The notes under the pieces: generated by a model
What the model was told of the DNA's origin: nothing
Seen by the model: the letters and a program-made list of their open reading frames with translations, nothing else
The model's database searches: none
Source of the DNA: an uncultured Clostridia bacterium
GTDB lineage: Bacteria; Bacillota; Clostridia; UMGS1883
Direction: 5' to 3'
Assembly (NCBI GenBank): GCA_947589005.1
Contig: CANPZO010000011.1
Span: 1-64,000 of the forward strand
DNA: 64,000 nucleotides
Part shown: one piece after another, positions 34,269 through 44,195 of the stretch
How the letters are laid out: each line of letters starts with the position of its first letter
Position numbering within the stretch: the stretch's first letter is position 1
Position numbers and translations under genes: made by a program

Positions 34269-34916
34269 TTATGCGCCCTCAATTATGCCCAGCATTTCGG
34301 ACGGCCTATCTATTATGTACTGATAGTCCATATCCATAAGCACGCGCTTATACACAAAGCCCCAGCTGCACAAAACGCTTATCATACCGGCGTTCTTGGC
34401 GGTGTTGAGGTCCACGCCGCTGTCGCCGGCGAACACGCACTCCGCGGGGCTTACGCCGAACATTCCCGCCAGCGCGAGAGCCGCGTCGGGTTCGGGCTTA
34501 CGCGGATAGCCTATCTTCTCGCCGAGAGTCCTTTCAAAAACCCCCGGGAAGCAGTTGTCCACAAGCCTTTGGGCAAAGGGATGGGCCTTGTTGGTGTTCA
34601 CCGCCAGGCGCAGGCCCCGGGCCTTAAGCTCCGTGAGAAGCTCGGGTATGCCCTCGTATATGGGAGTGGTGTCCAGCACATGGAGGTCGTAATACTCGTC
34701 AAAATACTTTCGAGCCAGCTCTATCTCGCCCCGCCTGTCCTCCGGCAGGCTCCGAAGCAGCAGCCTCGTAATTCCGTTACCCACAAAGGTGCGGTAGTCC
34801 TCCACCGTCCAGGTGGGACAGCCCATCCGCGTGAGGGCATAGTTGCCGGCGTTGGCAAGCTCGTAAATAGTGTCGATAAGGGTCCCGTCAAGGTCAAAAA
34901 TAACGGCCTTTACCAT
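34269..34916 (-). CDS. HAD-superfamily hydrolase, phosphoglycolate-phosphatase-like
   Basis: A 215-residue HAD phosphatase with motif I FDLDGTLIDT (nucleophile Asp8), motif II VNTNK, and motifs III/IV KPEPDAAL and FAGDSGVDLNTAKNAG. The alpha-helical cap between motifs I and II matches the Gph/PpaX/beta-phosphoglucomutase group. It overlaps the upstream dehydrogenase gene by seven bases. The substrate could be phosphoglycolate, pyrophosphate or a sugar phosphate. Pairing with a hydroxyacid dehydrogenase is compatible with glycolate/glycerate metabolism but does not prove it. Confidence 0.83.
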   Translation of the reverse strand: MVKAVIFDLDGTLIDTIYELANAGNYALTRMGCPTWTVEDYRTFVGNGITRLLLRSLPEDRRGEIELARKYFDEYYDLHVLDTTPIYEGIPELLTELKARGLRLAVNTNKAHPFAQRLVDNCFPGVFERTLGEKIGYPRKPEPDAALALAGMFGVSPAECVFAGDSGVDLNTAKNAGMISVLCSWGFVYKRVLMDMDYQYIIDRPSEMLGIIEGA

Positions 34917-35866
34917 ACGTCGTTCAGCTCCTTTCCTTCCTCAAGGGCGGCGATGTTTTCCGCCGTTATCCCGACGCAGCGCGCCCTGGCCTCCACGCTC
35001 GACCACGCTATGTGGGGGGTGAGGACCAGCCGCTCGGTATGCGTCACATTGAGCAGAGGGTCCTCCGCTTCGGGAGGCTCGGCGGGGAAAACGTCGATGG
35101 CGGCACCGGCAATTGCGCCGCCGTCCAAAGCCTCCGCCAAATTGGAGGAGTTGATTATTCCGCCGCGCCCAACATTGACTATCACCGCCGTGGGCTTCAT
35201 CAGGGCGAGAGTGTCTTTGTTTATTATATTTGCCGTTTTGTCGTTAAGAGGGGCGTGTATGGAGATAATATCGCTGCCGCGCATAAGCGCCGCAAAATCA
35301 ACGCGGGGGAATTTTTCCTCCCTGACGGCGCCGCTCAGAGAGGCATAGCTGACCTCCGCGCCGAAGGCCGAGGCTATCTCCGCCACCCGTCGGCCGATAT
35401 TGCCCATGCCCAGTATACCCCATTTTTTGCCCGCTATCTCGTGAAAGGGACGGCCAAGGTGATTGGCGAGGCCGCTCCGCGTGTAGCCGCCGCCCTTCAC
35501 AAAGCCGTCGTAATAGCTCAAGCTTTCGGTGAGCTGAAGCAGCAGGGCAAAAGTGTGCTGGGCCACGCTGTCAACGCAATAGGCCGGGACATTCCTTACC
35601 CGGATGCCCCGGCCGCGGCAATAATCGACGTCAATATTGTTGTATCCCACGGCGAAAACACAGACCAGCTTCACCCCAGGGGCCTTTTCCAGCGCCTCGC
35701 GGTCGATGACGACCTTGTTCACCACCACCGCGTCGGCGCCGGCAATACGCGCCGCCCTCTCCTCCGGGGCGGTGCGGGGATATATAACGGTTTCGAACCT
35801 TCGGGAAATGGGGCTGAAATCAATATCCTCCCCCATGGTAGCGCCGTCAAGTATAACTACCTTCAA
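34910..35866 (-). CDS. D-2-hydroxyacid dehydrogenase (glycerate-dehydrogenase-like)
   Basis: A 318-residue NAD-dependent dehydrogenase of the SerA/HprA family. The nucleotide-binding loop is GMGNIG (about 155), and the catalytic residues are Arg in VNVGRGG (about 232), Glu in VFPAEPP (about 262) and His in TPHIAW (about 285). The length fits hydroxypyruvate/glycerate dehydrogenases rather than phosphoglycerate dehydrogenase with an ACT domain. It is in a tight minus-strand run after ricT (one-base spacing) and before the HAD phosphatase. Confidence 0.87.
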   Translation of the reverse strand: MKVVILDGATMGEDIDFSPISRRFETVIYPRTAPEERAARIAGADAVVVNKVVIDREALEKAPGVKLVCVFAVGYNNIDVDYCRGRGIRVRNVPAYCVDSVAQHTFALLLQLTESLSYYDGFVKGGGYTRSGLANHLGRPFHEIAGKKWGILGMGNIGRRVAEIASAFGAEVSYASLSGAVREEKFPRVDFAALMRGSDIISIHAPLNDKTANIINKDTLALMKPTAVIVNVGRGGIINSSNLAEALDGGAIAGAAIDVFPAEPPEAEDPLLNVTHTERLVLTPHIAWSSVEARARCVGITAENIAALEEGKELNDVW

Positions 35867-36751
35867 TTACTTTCCCTCCAGCTTTTTAAGTTCCTTTTCA
35901 TCAACCGCGTCGTCAAAGCTGTTCTTGCCTTTGCCGTGGCCGCGGTCAAGAATTTTAAGGTCCTCCGCCTTGTACTCGTCCAGCTCCTTTTCGTCGCCCT
36001 TGTCCAGCTTGACCTTTACAAGGCCCTTGAGCAGAGAAACGCTTTGGACCACGCCGACGCCGTCGGGAGTCTTTACCTGCGCGCCCACGTTCGGCGTAAT
36101 CTTGATAAGGTCGTCATAGCAGTCCTGCTCGTACTTGAGGCAGCACATGAGCCGCCCGCAGGAGCCGCTTATCTTAGTGGGATTGAGGCTGAGGCCCTGT
36201 TCCTTCGCCATGCGTATGGAAACGGGGTGAAAATCGTCCAAATAGGCGCTGCAGCAAAGGCTGCGGCCGCAGATACCCAGACCGCCCAGCATCTTCGCCT
36301 CGTCACGGATGCCTATCTGCCGAAGCTCGATGCGGGTGCGGAACACCGAGGCCAAATCCTTGACCAGCTCGCGGAAATCCACCCTGCCCTCGGCGGTGAA
36401 GTAGAACAGTATCTTATTGTTGTCGAAGGTGTACTCCGCCTCCACCAGCTTCATCTTAAGCTTATGCTCTTTGATTTTTTCCTCACAGATGCGGAAGGCT
36501 TCCTTTTCCTTCTTTTTGTTTTCCTCAAGGTGGGCCTTGTCCGCGTCGGTGGCGATGCGTATGACCTCCTTGAGAGGCGCCACGACGTCGTCGTCCGCTA
36601 TTTCCTTCCTCTCCATGGCTATTATTCCGTATTCAACGCCCCTGGCGGTCTCTACGATGACGTGTTCGCCCATGGGAAGGTCCAACTCTCCGGGGGCAAA
36701 ATAGTACACCTTGCCGCCCAGTTTAAATTTAACTCCTACTACTGTAACCAT
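35867..36751 (-). CDS. ricT: PSP1-domain protein RicT/YaaT
   Basis: A 294-residue PSP1-family protein. In Bacillus RicT (YaaT) forms an Fe-S-containing complex with RicA and RicF that promotes RNase Y processing, sporulation and biofilm formation. The PSP1 core is seen with GGLGICGRSLCCSAYL (about 180) and SGSCGRLMCCLKYE (about 208), the conserved cysteine pairs. A charged C-terminal tail follows. It overlaps the end of holB by 23 bases, the usual holB-yaaT order of Firmicutes. RicA and RicF genes are not in the window. Confidence 0.93.
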   Translation of the reverse strand: MVTVVGVKFKLGGKVYYFAPGELDLPMGEHVIVETARGVEYGIIAMERKEIADDDVVAPLKEVIRIATDADKAHLEENKKKEKEAFRICEEKIKEHKLKMKLVEAEYTFDNNKILFYFTAEGRVDFRELVKDLASVFRTRIELRQIGIRDEAKMLGGLGICGRSLCCSAYLDDFHPVSIRMAKEQGLSLNPTKISGSCGRLMCCLKYEQDCYDDLIKITPNVGAQVKTPDGVGVVQSVSLLKGLVKVKLDKGDEKELDEYKAEDLKILDRGHGKGKNSFDDAVDEKELKKLEGK

Positions 36752-37733
36752 GCAGGTCCCTCCAGCACTTTATAAACATATTTGTTATCCAAAGGTCATA
36801 TTTCATCGACGGGTTCAGTCCCCGCGCGGTCTCCGTAACGGTGTCCACCGCCGCCGCGGCCCCGGCGGCGGTTATCTTCGCCGCAAAAGCCCTGAGACTG
36901 TCCCCGTGGTCGGTGTTAACTATCCTGCCGCCCTGCTTGCAGACCGCCGCGTCGCCAAGCCAGGACAGAAGTATGTCGAGGCAGGTACGCCAATGCTCGG
37001 CGTCCAGCTTTTTTCTGCCGCCGCAAACGGCGTCAGCGGCGGCAAGGATGCTGTCCTTTCCTCCGGTAAGGCGACTGACGGCGTCGATAAGGCTCTCCCG
37101 AAGGCCGAAAAACTCCTCGTCCTCGCAGATATCTATGGCCCGTCCCACAACGCCGCCGCTATATCCGGCCACAAATGAGCTTTTATCCCGCATATGCGGA
37201 TATTTTTTCTCCACGAAGGCCCTTATCTTGTCGCCGGTGAATGGCTCCATCAGCAGCTTGACGCCTCTGGAGCGTATGGTGGGCAGGAGGTTTTGTATAT
37301 TCTCCGACAGCAGCACTACCGTTCCATAGTCCGGCGGCTCCTCAAAGGTTTTGAGCAGGGCGTTTTGAGCGGGCTCCACAAGGCCGTCGGCTCCGTCGAT
37401 TATCAGTATCTTCCTGTCCGAGAGCCGCGGACGCATATACAGCTCCTCAGCGGCGGCGCGCACCGCGTCTATTTTTATATTGCCGTTTTCCTCGGGCTCG
37501 ATAAAGAACACGTCGGGGTGGGTGCGGGCCAAATGCCTCCGGCAGGCGAGGCAGCGGCCGCAGGGCTTCTCCTCTCCGGTGCAGTGGAGCGCGCGGGCGA
37601 ATATCTCCGCCGCCGTCCGCTTGCCTATCCCCTTGGGGCCTTCCAAAATATAGGCGTGGCTCACCGCGCCGGTTTTTACGTCCGACAGCAGCCGCCCGAG
37701 GGCCCGCTGTCCCGTAATGAAATTACTTTCCAT
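36729..37733 (-). CDS. holB: DNA polymerase III delta-prime subunit
   Basis: A clamp-loader AAA+ subunit of about 334 residues. It has the Walker A-like EGPKGIGKRTAA, the zinc module CGRCLACRR with an upstream cysteine (about 60-70), LIIDGADGLVEPAQNALLKTFEEPP, and a sensor region LLPTIRSRGVKL where the SRC motif reads SRG. The C-terminal collar domain is present. An alternative GTG start three codons upstream exists; the ATG at 37733 was kept. It overlaps aroK by 11 bases and ricT by 23. Confidence 0.9.
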   Translation of the reverse strand: MESNFITGQRALGRLLSDVKTGAVSHAYILEGPKGIGKRTAAEIFARALHCTGEEKPCGRCLACRRHLARTHPDVFFIEPEENGNIKIDAVRAAAEELYMRPRLSDRKILIIDGADGLVEPAQNALLKTFEEPPDYGTVVLLSENIQNLLPTIRSRGVKLLMEPFTGDKIRAFVEKKYPHMRDKSSFVAGYSGGVVGRAIDICEDEEFFGLRESLIDAVSRLTGGKDSILAAADAVCGGRKKLDAEHWRTCLDILLSWLGDAAVCKQGGRIVNTDHGDSLRAFAAKITAAGAAAAVDTVTETARGLNPSMKYDLWITNMFIKCWRDLHGYSSRS

Positions 37734-38235
37734 CTGTCTCACTCTTTATTCTTTGTACCACGTCCTCAATCCGGTCGCCGTTGTCGCTGTCCACGGTCAC
37801 GTCCGCCCATTCCTCGTAGAGAGGGCAGCGGCGGACATACAAATCGGCCAGAGTCTCGCCGGGCAGGAAGGCAATCCCTCGGGATTGCAGATTTTTTATC
37901 CTCCCGGTCAGGTCATCCAGCGGCACCCGAATATATACCACCGTGCCAAGAGATTTAAGGTATTCCATGGCGTCGGGGCTGGAAACCATGCTGCCGCCGG
38001 TGGCGACAACGCTGCCCGCGCACTCGAGAGACAGGGCCGCCTCCGCCTCAAGGCGGAGGAAGTCCTCGTTGGAGCAGCGGTCCACCAGCTCCTGAAGCCT
38101 GGCCCCGTTGCGGCGGCATATCACCAAATCAACGTCTATGAAGTCCATTCCCAAAGCCTTGGCCAGCACGACGCCAACCGTGCTCTTGCCCGAGCCGGGC
38201 ATACCTATCAGAATTATATTGTCACTCCCGGACAT
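37723..38235 (-). CDS. aroK: Shikimate kinase
   Basis: A 170-residue P-loop kinase that phosphorylates shikimate. Visible features: Walker A GMPGSGKST (11-19), the shikimate-binding FIDVDLVICRRNG with the DxD motif, the FLRLEAEAA block, ATGGSMV (the GGG-like substrate loop, here GGS), and a lid RRCPLYEEWADV. The gene lies between DUF5693 (14-base overlap) and holB (11-base overlap) in a dense minus-strand run. With aroQ at 11.6 kb it is the second shikimate gene in the window; they are not clustered. Confidence 0.93.
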   Translation of the reverse strand: MSGSDNIILIGMPGSGKSTVGVVLAKALGMDFIDVDLVICRRNGARLQELVDRCSNEDFLRLEAEAALSLECAGSVVATGGSMVSSPDAMEYLKSLGTVVYIRVPLDDLTGRIKNLQSRGIAFLPGETLADLYVRRCPLYEEWADVTVDSDNGDRIEDVVQRIKSETDGK

Positions 38236-40255
38236 AAAGCTTTTTCTCCGTTCTTACGATAAGGTCTATGAGCCTGAGCAAATATTTGTTGGCGATATAC
38301 ACCGCTATGCAGATAAACACGCTCAGGAACGCCCCCGTGAACACCCTTGTGTATATGGTGAACAGGTTGGTGAACACGTGGCAGAAGCTGTTGATTATGG
38401 AGGCAAAAACTATAGAGCCGCCGATGCCGAACACAAAGGACGCCAGCGGCACCCGCCGGGCCTTCATGTAATAGGCAAAAAGCATCAGGCAGGGCCAGGC
38501 GATGAACTCCTTGGTCCTCGGCCGGGCTGGGAACACCTCGGTTATGAAGCTGCGCAGGGCCGACTCAAAGCTGCTTATGGTGTTAACATTGCCGCTGCGC
38601 ATGATATATATCACGCCCACCGCTCCAAACATTGCCACGAGCAGCAGCCAGTAAACCTTTATCCTGGCGGTCATGAGCCTTTTTGCGTCGAAGAGTATGT
38701 TCACATTGTTCTTCTTCACAAATATCATATAATAGGCAAACATGCTGTATACCATCGGCGCGTAAAGGCTGAGCTTTATGCCGCGGAATATGGTGAAGTT
38801 GATATAATAGTCTATGCCGCTGAGCAGACCGCCCTGCACAAGACCGCAGAGACACATTGACGCCAGCGCCAACAGCATTATCGAGACGATATACGCCAGC
38901 CTCCCCAGTCTGTCCCTCATTCTGTCGGCGAACACAAACACCGCCGTCAGGCAGAAGCAGGGCGCCAGCACCGCGAACAGGCTCGGATAGAGCTGAACAA
39001 GACCCGCAGGCAGCTTAAAGGTGGCCGCCGCGCCCAGCACGCAGCCAATGCCCGCCAAAACCGTCAGCGGCAGATAGCTCCTGCCCATGAGCCACTCTAT
39101 CATGGTCAGCAGCATCAGGCCCATCAGCACCAGCGCCGCCGCGCTGGTAAGGGGGCGGTTGACGTCATAGTCATAGTTGAGCGAGAAGCCCTCCGTGTTG
39201 TACCCTATCCTGTTTATCTTGTCGATATAAGCGCCGACGGCCTTTTGAGTGAGCTCGTTCTGCTCCATATGTGTGCCGTAGGCGTTGGTGACCTGGGTCA
39301 CGTTGATAAAGCGGATATTCCGGTCGATGGTGGAGTTGAGATACTGCTGGTAGCGGAACATATACTCCGTGTCGTCGGGCTGAACAATATAGGTCTCATA
39401 TGCCCTGATGACCCGGCTTTTGTTCTCCTCAAATATGGTTCCGTATCCCATGGGCTTTTCGTTGCTGAGCTGGTCGGCGTTTTCCGTCACCACAAGGACC
39501 ATGTCGTTGTCGCTGATGAGCTTGCTTATGCCCTCGTAATTGGCCTTGGCGTTGGGTTCATTTTTGGGGTGGCGGGAGTTGTCGCGGATATTGAAATATT
39601 TGACGCCGTATTCCTTGATAAGCCGGTCATATTCGCCGAGATATCCCAGCTCGCTGTAATTCTTTATTTTTACGTCAAAGGCGATGTCAAAGCCCATATC
39701 CCTTATATACTTCAGCTCCTCCTCCTTGTAACCTATGCTTATCTGCCAGGTGAGGGGCGTCCCGTCGTACAGCACGTAAATGTCCGCGCCAAGGTTGGAC
39801 TGACAGTAATAATACTCGGCGGGAGAGAACTTTATCGGTATCCATTCCTTAAGGAAGGCTTTGCTCTGATCTCTCTTGGTTATGATGACGTAGCTGTCGT
39901 TGTTGATGTCCGGCAGGCCGTCCAGCTGCTTTACGAGGTCCTCGCTCTCGTCGTCGAAGCGGTGCTTGACCACGTTATATTTCAGGCAGGTGACCGTGCC
40001 GCTGGAAATGAGGGAGTTCAAATCCTCCTCCTGAACGGTCATCGTCCTCACGCCCAGCTCCTGATATTTCCTCAGCTCCCGGTCGAGCTCCTGATTTGAA
40101 AGCTTCATGCGTATGTCGTTGTACAGAAGGGAAACCACAACGTCCTTGTTCTGCTCCTCGTTTTTCACTCTGACCGCCACCGACGGCAGTATTACGGCTA
40201 TCATTACAAGAGCGATGAGGAGCTTTGCCCCGTTGTATATTCCGGCTCTTTTCAT
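38222..40255 (-). CDS. DUF5693-family multispanning membrane protein
   Basis: A 677-residue envelope protein. One N-terminal membrane helix (about 9-28) leads into a 330-residue extracytoplasmic domain, followed by about eight to nine membrane helices (about 375-660). The layout matches the DUF5693 family of Firmicutes, often found near murJ or csaB-type cell-surface genes. It overlaps murJ by ATGA, which suggests a role with cell-wall precursor or polymer export. No catalytic motif was recognised. Confidence 0.72.
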   Translation of the reverse strand: MKRAGIYNGAKLLIALVMIAVILPSVAVRVKNEEQNKDVVVSLLYNDIRMKLSNQELDRELRKYQELGVRTMTVQEEDLNSLISSGTVTCLKYNVVKHRFDDESEDLVKQLDGLPDINNDSYVIITKRDQSKAFLKEWIPIKFSPAEYYYCQSNLGADIYVLYDGTPLTWQISIGYKEEELKYIRDMGFDIAFDVKIKNYSELGYLGEYDRLIKEYGVKYFNIRDNSRHPKNEPNAKANYEGISKLISDNDMVLVVTENADQLSNEKPMGYGTIFEENKSRVIRAYETYIVQPDDTEYMFRYQQYLNSTIDRNIRFINVTQVTNAYGTHMEQNELTQKAVGAYIDKINRIGYNTEGFSLNYDYDVNRPLTSAAALVLMGLMLLTMIEWLMGRSYLPLTVLAGIGCVLGAAATFKLPAGLVQLYPSLFAVLAPCFCLTAVFVFADRMRDRLGRLAYIVSIMLLALASMCLCGLVQGGLLSGIDYYINFTIFRGIKLSLYAPMVYSMFAYYMIFVKKNNVNILFDAKRLMTARIKVYWLLLVAMFGAVGVIYIMRSGNVNTISSFESALRSFITEVFPARPRTKEFIAWPCLMLFAYYMKARRVPLASFVFGIGGSIVFASIINSFCHVFTNLFTIYTRVFTGAFLSVFICIAVYIANKYLLRLIDLIVRTEKKLYVRE

Positions 40256-41757
40256 TTCGACTTTCCTCCGTTTTCATTAGTCTCTGGCTTGGAAACGAGC
40301 TCCCTGACCATGCCCAGGGCGGCCATGGCCCCTATATATACCGCCCCGCAGACGCACAGCGGCAAAATGAACTTTATCCTGCCGGCGGTGAGGCCGGGCA
40401 TCAGCGCCTTCGTCACAAAGAAGGTGACAAGGGCCAGCGCCCCCGACGCAAGTATCTTCCCTATCCTGACCAGCTCAGCCCGGTCAAGGAAGGGCCCGAT
40501 GACCTTTCTCATGCCTATGGCCACGTTCACGGCGTAAAGAGTGAAAAGGACTGTGGTGGAGACAGCCGCGGCCTTAACCCCCCAAACGGGCACCGTCAGC
40601 GTGTTGACCGCCCACTTGAGGATAACCACCGCCACCGTGCCGGCCACCGTGTAGCCGTACTTGAAGTCAAGATACAAAACCTTATTGAACAGCTCCTGCG
40701 CCATATATCCCAGCACGCCGAGGGTGTATATCGCAAAGAGCGCCGCCGTCTGAACCGTGAGAGCGTGGGTGAACTCTCCCCTCTCGTACACCAGCCCGAT
40801 TACGTTTTCGCCGTAACAGGTGACTGTCAGGATAAAGGGCACGAATATGGCCAGCATGGTGGTGATAATGTACTGAACCAGCCGCCGAACATAGTCGGTT
40901 TTGCCCTCCTCGTAGTTCTGGCTTATGGACGGGAAGACCACGCTGCTCATGGCCACCACAAAAACGCTGGCTATGGTGACAAAGAGGTTTGAGGCGTAGT
41001 TCACGGTAGTGGCCGCCCCCTCGGTGCCGCTGACGGCCACCTTATCCAGAAGGAAGCAGAACTGGAACATCATATTTGACACAAAGACCAGAAAGACCTC
41101 CACATTCCCGCCGGAGGACAGCTTCCCCCTCCCCGCGCCGAGGAAAAGCCTGTATCCCAGCCGGTAAAAGCTGGGGAGCTGCACCACGATGTGCAGGAAC
41201 CAGCCGACGGTGGTTATGACGCTGAGCGTCAGGATGTCGATTTTCGGGAAAAACAGCGCCGCTATCAGAATAACATTAAACGGCAGACTCATTATCGAGG
41301 TGATAAAAAACACCCTGTTGTTTTGCAGTATGCCCGAAATGATGTAGGCCACCACCACAAATATCAAGCTGGGCAGCATAACGCAGGTGACCCGCAGGGC
41401 AAGTCCGTAATTCTCCGGCGATACCCCCGGCACGAGAAGCTTGGTCAGCGGCCCCGCCAAAGCGTAAAGCGCCGCCGTCACCGCGGCCAGTATAAGCGTC
41501 GTCCTCCTGATGAACCGGGCCGCGAAAGCCTTTTTGTCAAGGGCGTTTTCGCCCCTGTTCATATGCTTGATGACAAGGGTCTGCATGGCTGTGCCTATGC
41601 CGGTGAACACAAGGTTCACCACGGTGAAAATATTGAAATATATGTCGGTAAGCTCCGTGGCCCCAAAGGTGCGGGCAAAAATTATGTCCCGGAAAAAGCC
41701 CAGACCCTTGGCCAGCAGGATACCGAATACCATAAGTATATACGCCGCGGCGTTCAT
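40252..41757 (-). CDS. murJ: Lipid II flippase MurJ
   Basis: A 501-residue MOP-superfamily membrane protein with about fourteen helices. The N-terminal GLGFFRDIIFARTFGATELTD (20 residues shown in part) carries the conserved arginine of MurJ helix 1. Helices around GIGTAMQTLVIKHMNR and VFPSISQNYEEGKTDYVRRL also fit. It flips lipid II to the outer face for peptidoglycan synthesis. It heads a minus-strand operon with DUF5693, aroK, holB and ricT and is divergent from the NAGPA gene. Confidence 0.88.
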   Translation of the reverse strand: MNAAAYILMVFGILLAKGLGFFRDIIFARTFGATELTDIYFNIFTVVNLVFTGIGTAMQTLVIKHMNRGENALDKKAFAARFIRRTTLILAAVTAALYALAGPLTKLLVPGVSPENYGLALRVTCVMLPSLIFVVVAYIISGILQNNRVFFITSIMSLPFNVILIAALFFPKIDILTLSVITTVGWFLHIVVQLPSFYRLGYRLFLGAGRGKLSSGGNVEVFLVFVSNMMFQFCFLLDKVAVSGTEGAATTVNYASNLFVTIASVFVVAMSSVVFPSISQNYEEGKTDYVRRLVQYIITTMLAIFVPFILTVTCYGENVIGLVYERGEFTHALTVQTAALFAIYTLGVLGYMAQELFNKVLYLDFKYGYTVAGTVAVVILKWAVNTLTVPVWGVKAAAVSTTVLFTLYAVNVAIGMRKVIGPFLDRAELVRIGKILASGALALVTFFVTKALMPGLTAGRIKFILPLCVCGAVYIGAMAALGMVRELVSKPETNENGGKSK

Positions 41758-41918
41758 TTAACCACATCCTATGTCGACCCATAATTTCGTGATTATATTA
41801 TACATCAGAAATTAGTTTTAGTCAACATTTTTTAACATATTCTTTTTAAATTGCCTGTTGCCTTTTTTAGCATTTTGTTGTACAATGTATAAGGTATGAT
41901 AAAATACGGGGTGATTTT

Positions 41919-44186
41919 GTGAAAAAACTTATTTTGTCGCTGGCGGCGGCCCTCGCCTGCACGGTCTGCGCCGCCCAAGCCGAAATATATACATACGACG
42001 AGACCGAGGACATAATGAACGGCGTGACGCTGCGCCATATTCAGAGGTTCGACGGCGACGGCTGGCTGAACATAAACGCCGTCATAGCCGACCTCAGCGA
42101 GCCCCATGTCCGCCTTGACCTGCTTAAGGGCGCCAACATCGACAGCCTGACCAGCATGGCCGAGCTGACCTCCTCGCAGGACGGCGTGCTGGCCGCGTCC
42201 AACGCGGACTTTTTCGACAACACCCGCCCCGCCTACTCCCAAGGCTTTTCCCTGGGGATAGAGGTCAAGGACGGAGAGCTGTTGCAGTCTCAAATCGGCG
42301 AGGACATGGCGGCGGCTTTTTACGACGGTCGGCGCCTTGACTTCAGCTATATGAATATGAGCATCACCGTCACCGCTCCCAACGGCGAGACCCGCCAAGT
42401 GCGGCATCTGAACAAGCATACCGATTATTACGGCGAGCTGCTGATGTACACCTCCGGCTGGAACAACGGTCTTTCCCCCGCCCCCGGAGGCGAGGTTGTG
42501 GAGGTCGTGGTGGACGGCGGCACCGTGACCGACATAAGGCGTAACCAGCCGCCGGCGGCCATTCCCGAAAACGGCTGCGTTCTGGACGTGAGCGAGGGCG
42601 TGGACACCTTCTTTTACCGCTGCTTCAGCGTGGGCGACCCAATAGAGATAGAGGTCGCCGCCGACCCCTCCCTCGAGGGCGTGAAAACCGCTTTCGGCGG
42701 AGGAACAATGCTGCTTAAGGACGGCGTCAAGACGGAGTACACCCACGTCATAGCGGGCGCCCAGCCCAGGACCTGCGTGGGCACCAACGGCGACGGCACC
42801 GTGGTTTACATAATTACGGTAGACGGAAGGCAGGCCGCCTCCAAAGGGGTCACCATGTCGGAGCTGACGGACATAGCCGTGGAGCTGGGCTGCGTCAACG
42901 TCCTCAATCTTGACGGCGGCGGCAGCACCAGACTGCTGGCGAAAACCTTCTGGAACAGCGACCTGCACGTGATAAACCTGCCCACGGAGAACCGCAAGGT
43001 CATAAACGCCGTTTCCGTCACCACCGACGCGCGGCCGGGAGAGGCTCTGGGGCTTAGGCTTCGGGCGGAAAACGACGCTGTTCTCGTGGGCGACAGCCTG
43101 ACGGTGGAGGGCCGGTATTACGACGAAAACGGCCTGACCGTCTGGACCCATGCCGAGGAGCCGGTGTGGACGGTGAGCGGTACCGAGGGCCGCGTCGAAA
43201 ACGGACAGTTTTATCCAACCACCCCCGGCAGCGCCGAGATAACCGCTCTGTACGGCGGCGCGGCCTCCGAGCCCCTCGAGGTAAGGGTCATCGGCGGTGT
43301 CACGGACATAGCAGTGCCCGAGACCGTGACCCTCAATGTGGGCGAAAGCTACAGGCTTAGCCCGGGCATTTCCGACGGCGAGAGGGAAGCTACCGTTAAA
43401 AATATCGCCCTGCTCTCCCCGACGATTGAAAATTCCCAGTTCATTTCATATGACAACGGCGTCCTGACCGGCCTTGCCCCGGGCTACAGCCTGCTGACGC
43501 TCAGTCGCGACGGCGTGAGCGCCCACTGCCTTATCAAGGTTGGCGAGCCAGACTACGCCGCCCCCGAGGTCCCTCATGAGGATATAACAGACCCTGCCAT
43601 GGGCGCGGCGGAGGGCGGCCTCAGCTTCGGCATCTTCGCCTTTGATGGCACAAGGGACACCCTGTTCAACGACCTCCTCTATCAGCGGGGTCTGGAAAGG
43701 GTATCCGAGCTGGACAGCTACGGCTTTCTCGGAGAATACAGGAGCGACCGCCTGCCCTCGGGCATGAAGATGCCCATAAAGGCCGACACCTACAGCGCCA
43801 TAGACCGCGGCTTCGCTCTGGTCATCTCCCTGCCCTCCGGCGGCCGGCTCAGCTCCTCCAACTGGCTCAACATGGCCGAGGCCGTGGCCTCCACCTCCGC
43901 CGGAACCGTCATAGTAATGACCAAATCCGAGCCCAACGGCGCCATCCCGAAGGAGACCGAGGTGTTTTACGACTATCTCAGCCAAGTGGCCAAGAGCAAA
44001 AACGTGTTCATAGTCCGTCCCGGACTATCCAACGGCCTCACCATAAGGGACGGGGTGCGCATACTGACGCTGGCCGATTCCTCCGACTATGCCTCGGTCC
44101 CCTCAGCTATGGAAAACACATGGATACTCCGCTTCACCATAGACGGAGACGAGTGCGGATATGAATTTGAGAAAATGTTCGAATAA
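41919..44186 (+). CDS. Secreted phosphodiester-glycosidase (NAGPA) domain protein
   Basis: A 755-residue exported protein with a signal peptide (1-21, MKKLILSLAAALACTVCAAQA) and a GTG start behind GGGGTGATTTT. Residues 60-365 form a NAGPA-type phosphodiester glycosidase domain, with SNADFFDN, AGAQPRTCVGTNGDG and the hallmark VNVLNLDGGGSTRLL. Bacterial NAGPA proteins are thought to act on wall polymers or capsule, for example releasing GlcNAc-phosphodiesters. Residues 370-540 contain two Ig-like (Big-type) domains. The C-terminal 200 residues, with FGIFAFDG and FALVISLPSGG, are of uncertain fold, perhaps a degenerate metallophosphatase. A terminator-bearing repeat follows the stop. Confidence 0.78.
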   Translation: MKKLILSLAAALACTVCAAQAEIYTYDETEDIMNGVTLRHIQRFDGDGWLNINAVIADLSEPHVRLDLLKGANIDSLTSMAELTSSQDGVLAASNADFFDNTRPAYSQGFSLGIEVKDGELLQSQIGEDMAAAFYDGRRLDFSYMNMSITVTAPNGETRQVRHLNKHTDYYGELLMYTSGWNNGLSPAPGGEVVEVVVDGGTVTDIRRNQPPAAIPENGCVLDVSEGVDTFFYRCFSVGDPIEIEVAADPSLEGVKTAFGGGTMLLKDGVKTEYTHVIAGAQPRTCVGTNGDGTVVYIITVDGRQAASKGVTMSELTDIAVELGCVNVLNLDGGGSTRLLAKTFWNSDLHVINLPTENRKVINAVSVTTDARPGEALGLRLRAENDAVLVGDSLTVEGRYYDENGLTVWTHAEEPVWTVSGTEGRVENGQFYPTTPGSAEITALYGGAASEPLEVRVIGGVTDIAVPETVTLNVGESYRLSPGISDGEREATVKNIALLSPTIENSQFISYDNGVLTGLAPGYSLLTLSRDGVSAHCLIKVGEPDYAAPEVPHEDITDPAMGAAEGGLSFGIFAFDGTRDTLFNDLLYQRGLERVSELDSYGFLGEYRSDRLPSGMKMPIKADTYSAIDRGFALVISLPSGGRLSSSNWLNMAEAVASTSAGTVIVMTKSEPNGAIPKETEVFYDYLSQVAKSKNVFIVRPGLSNGLTIRDGVRILTLADSSDYASVPSAMENTWILRFTIDGDECGYEFEKMFE

Positions 44187-44195
44187 CAAAAAAGA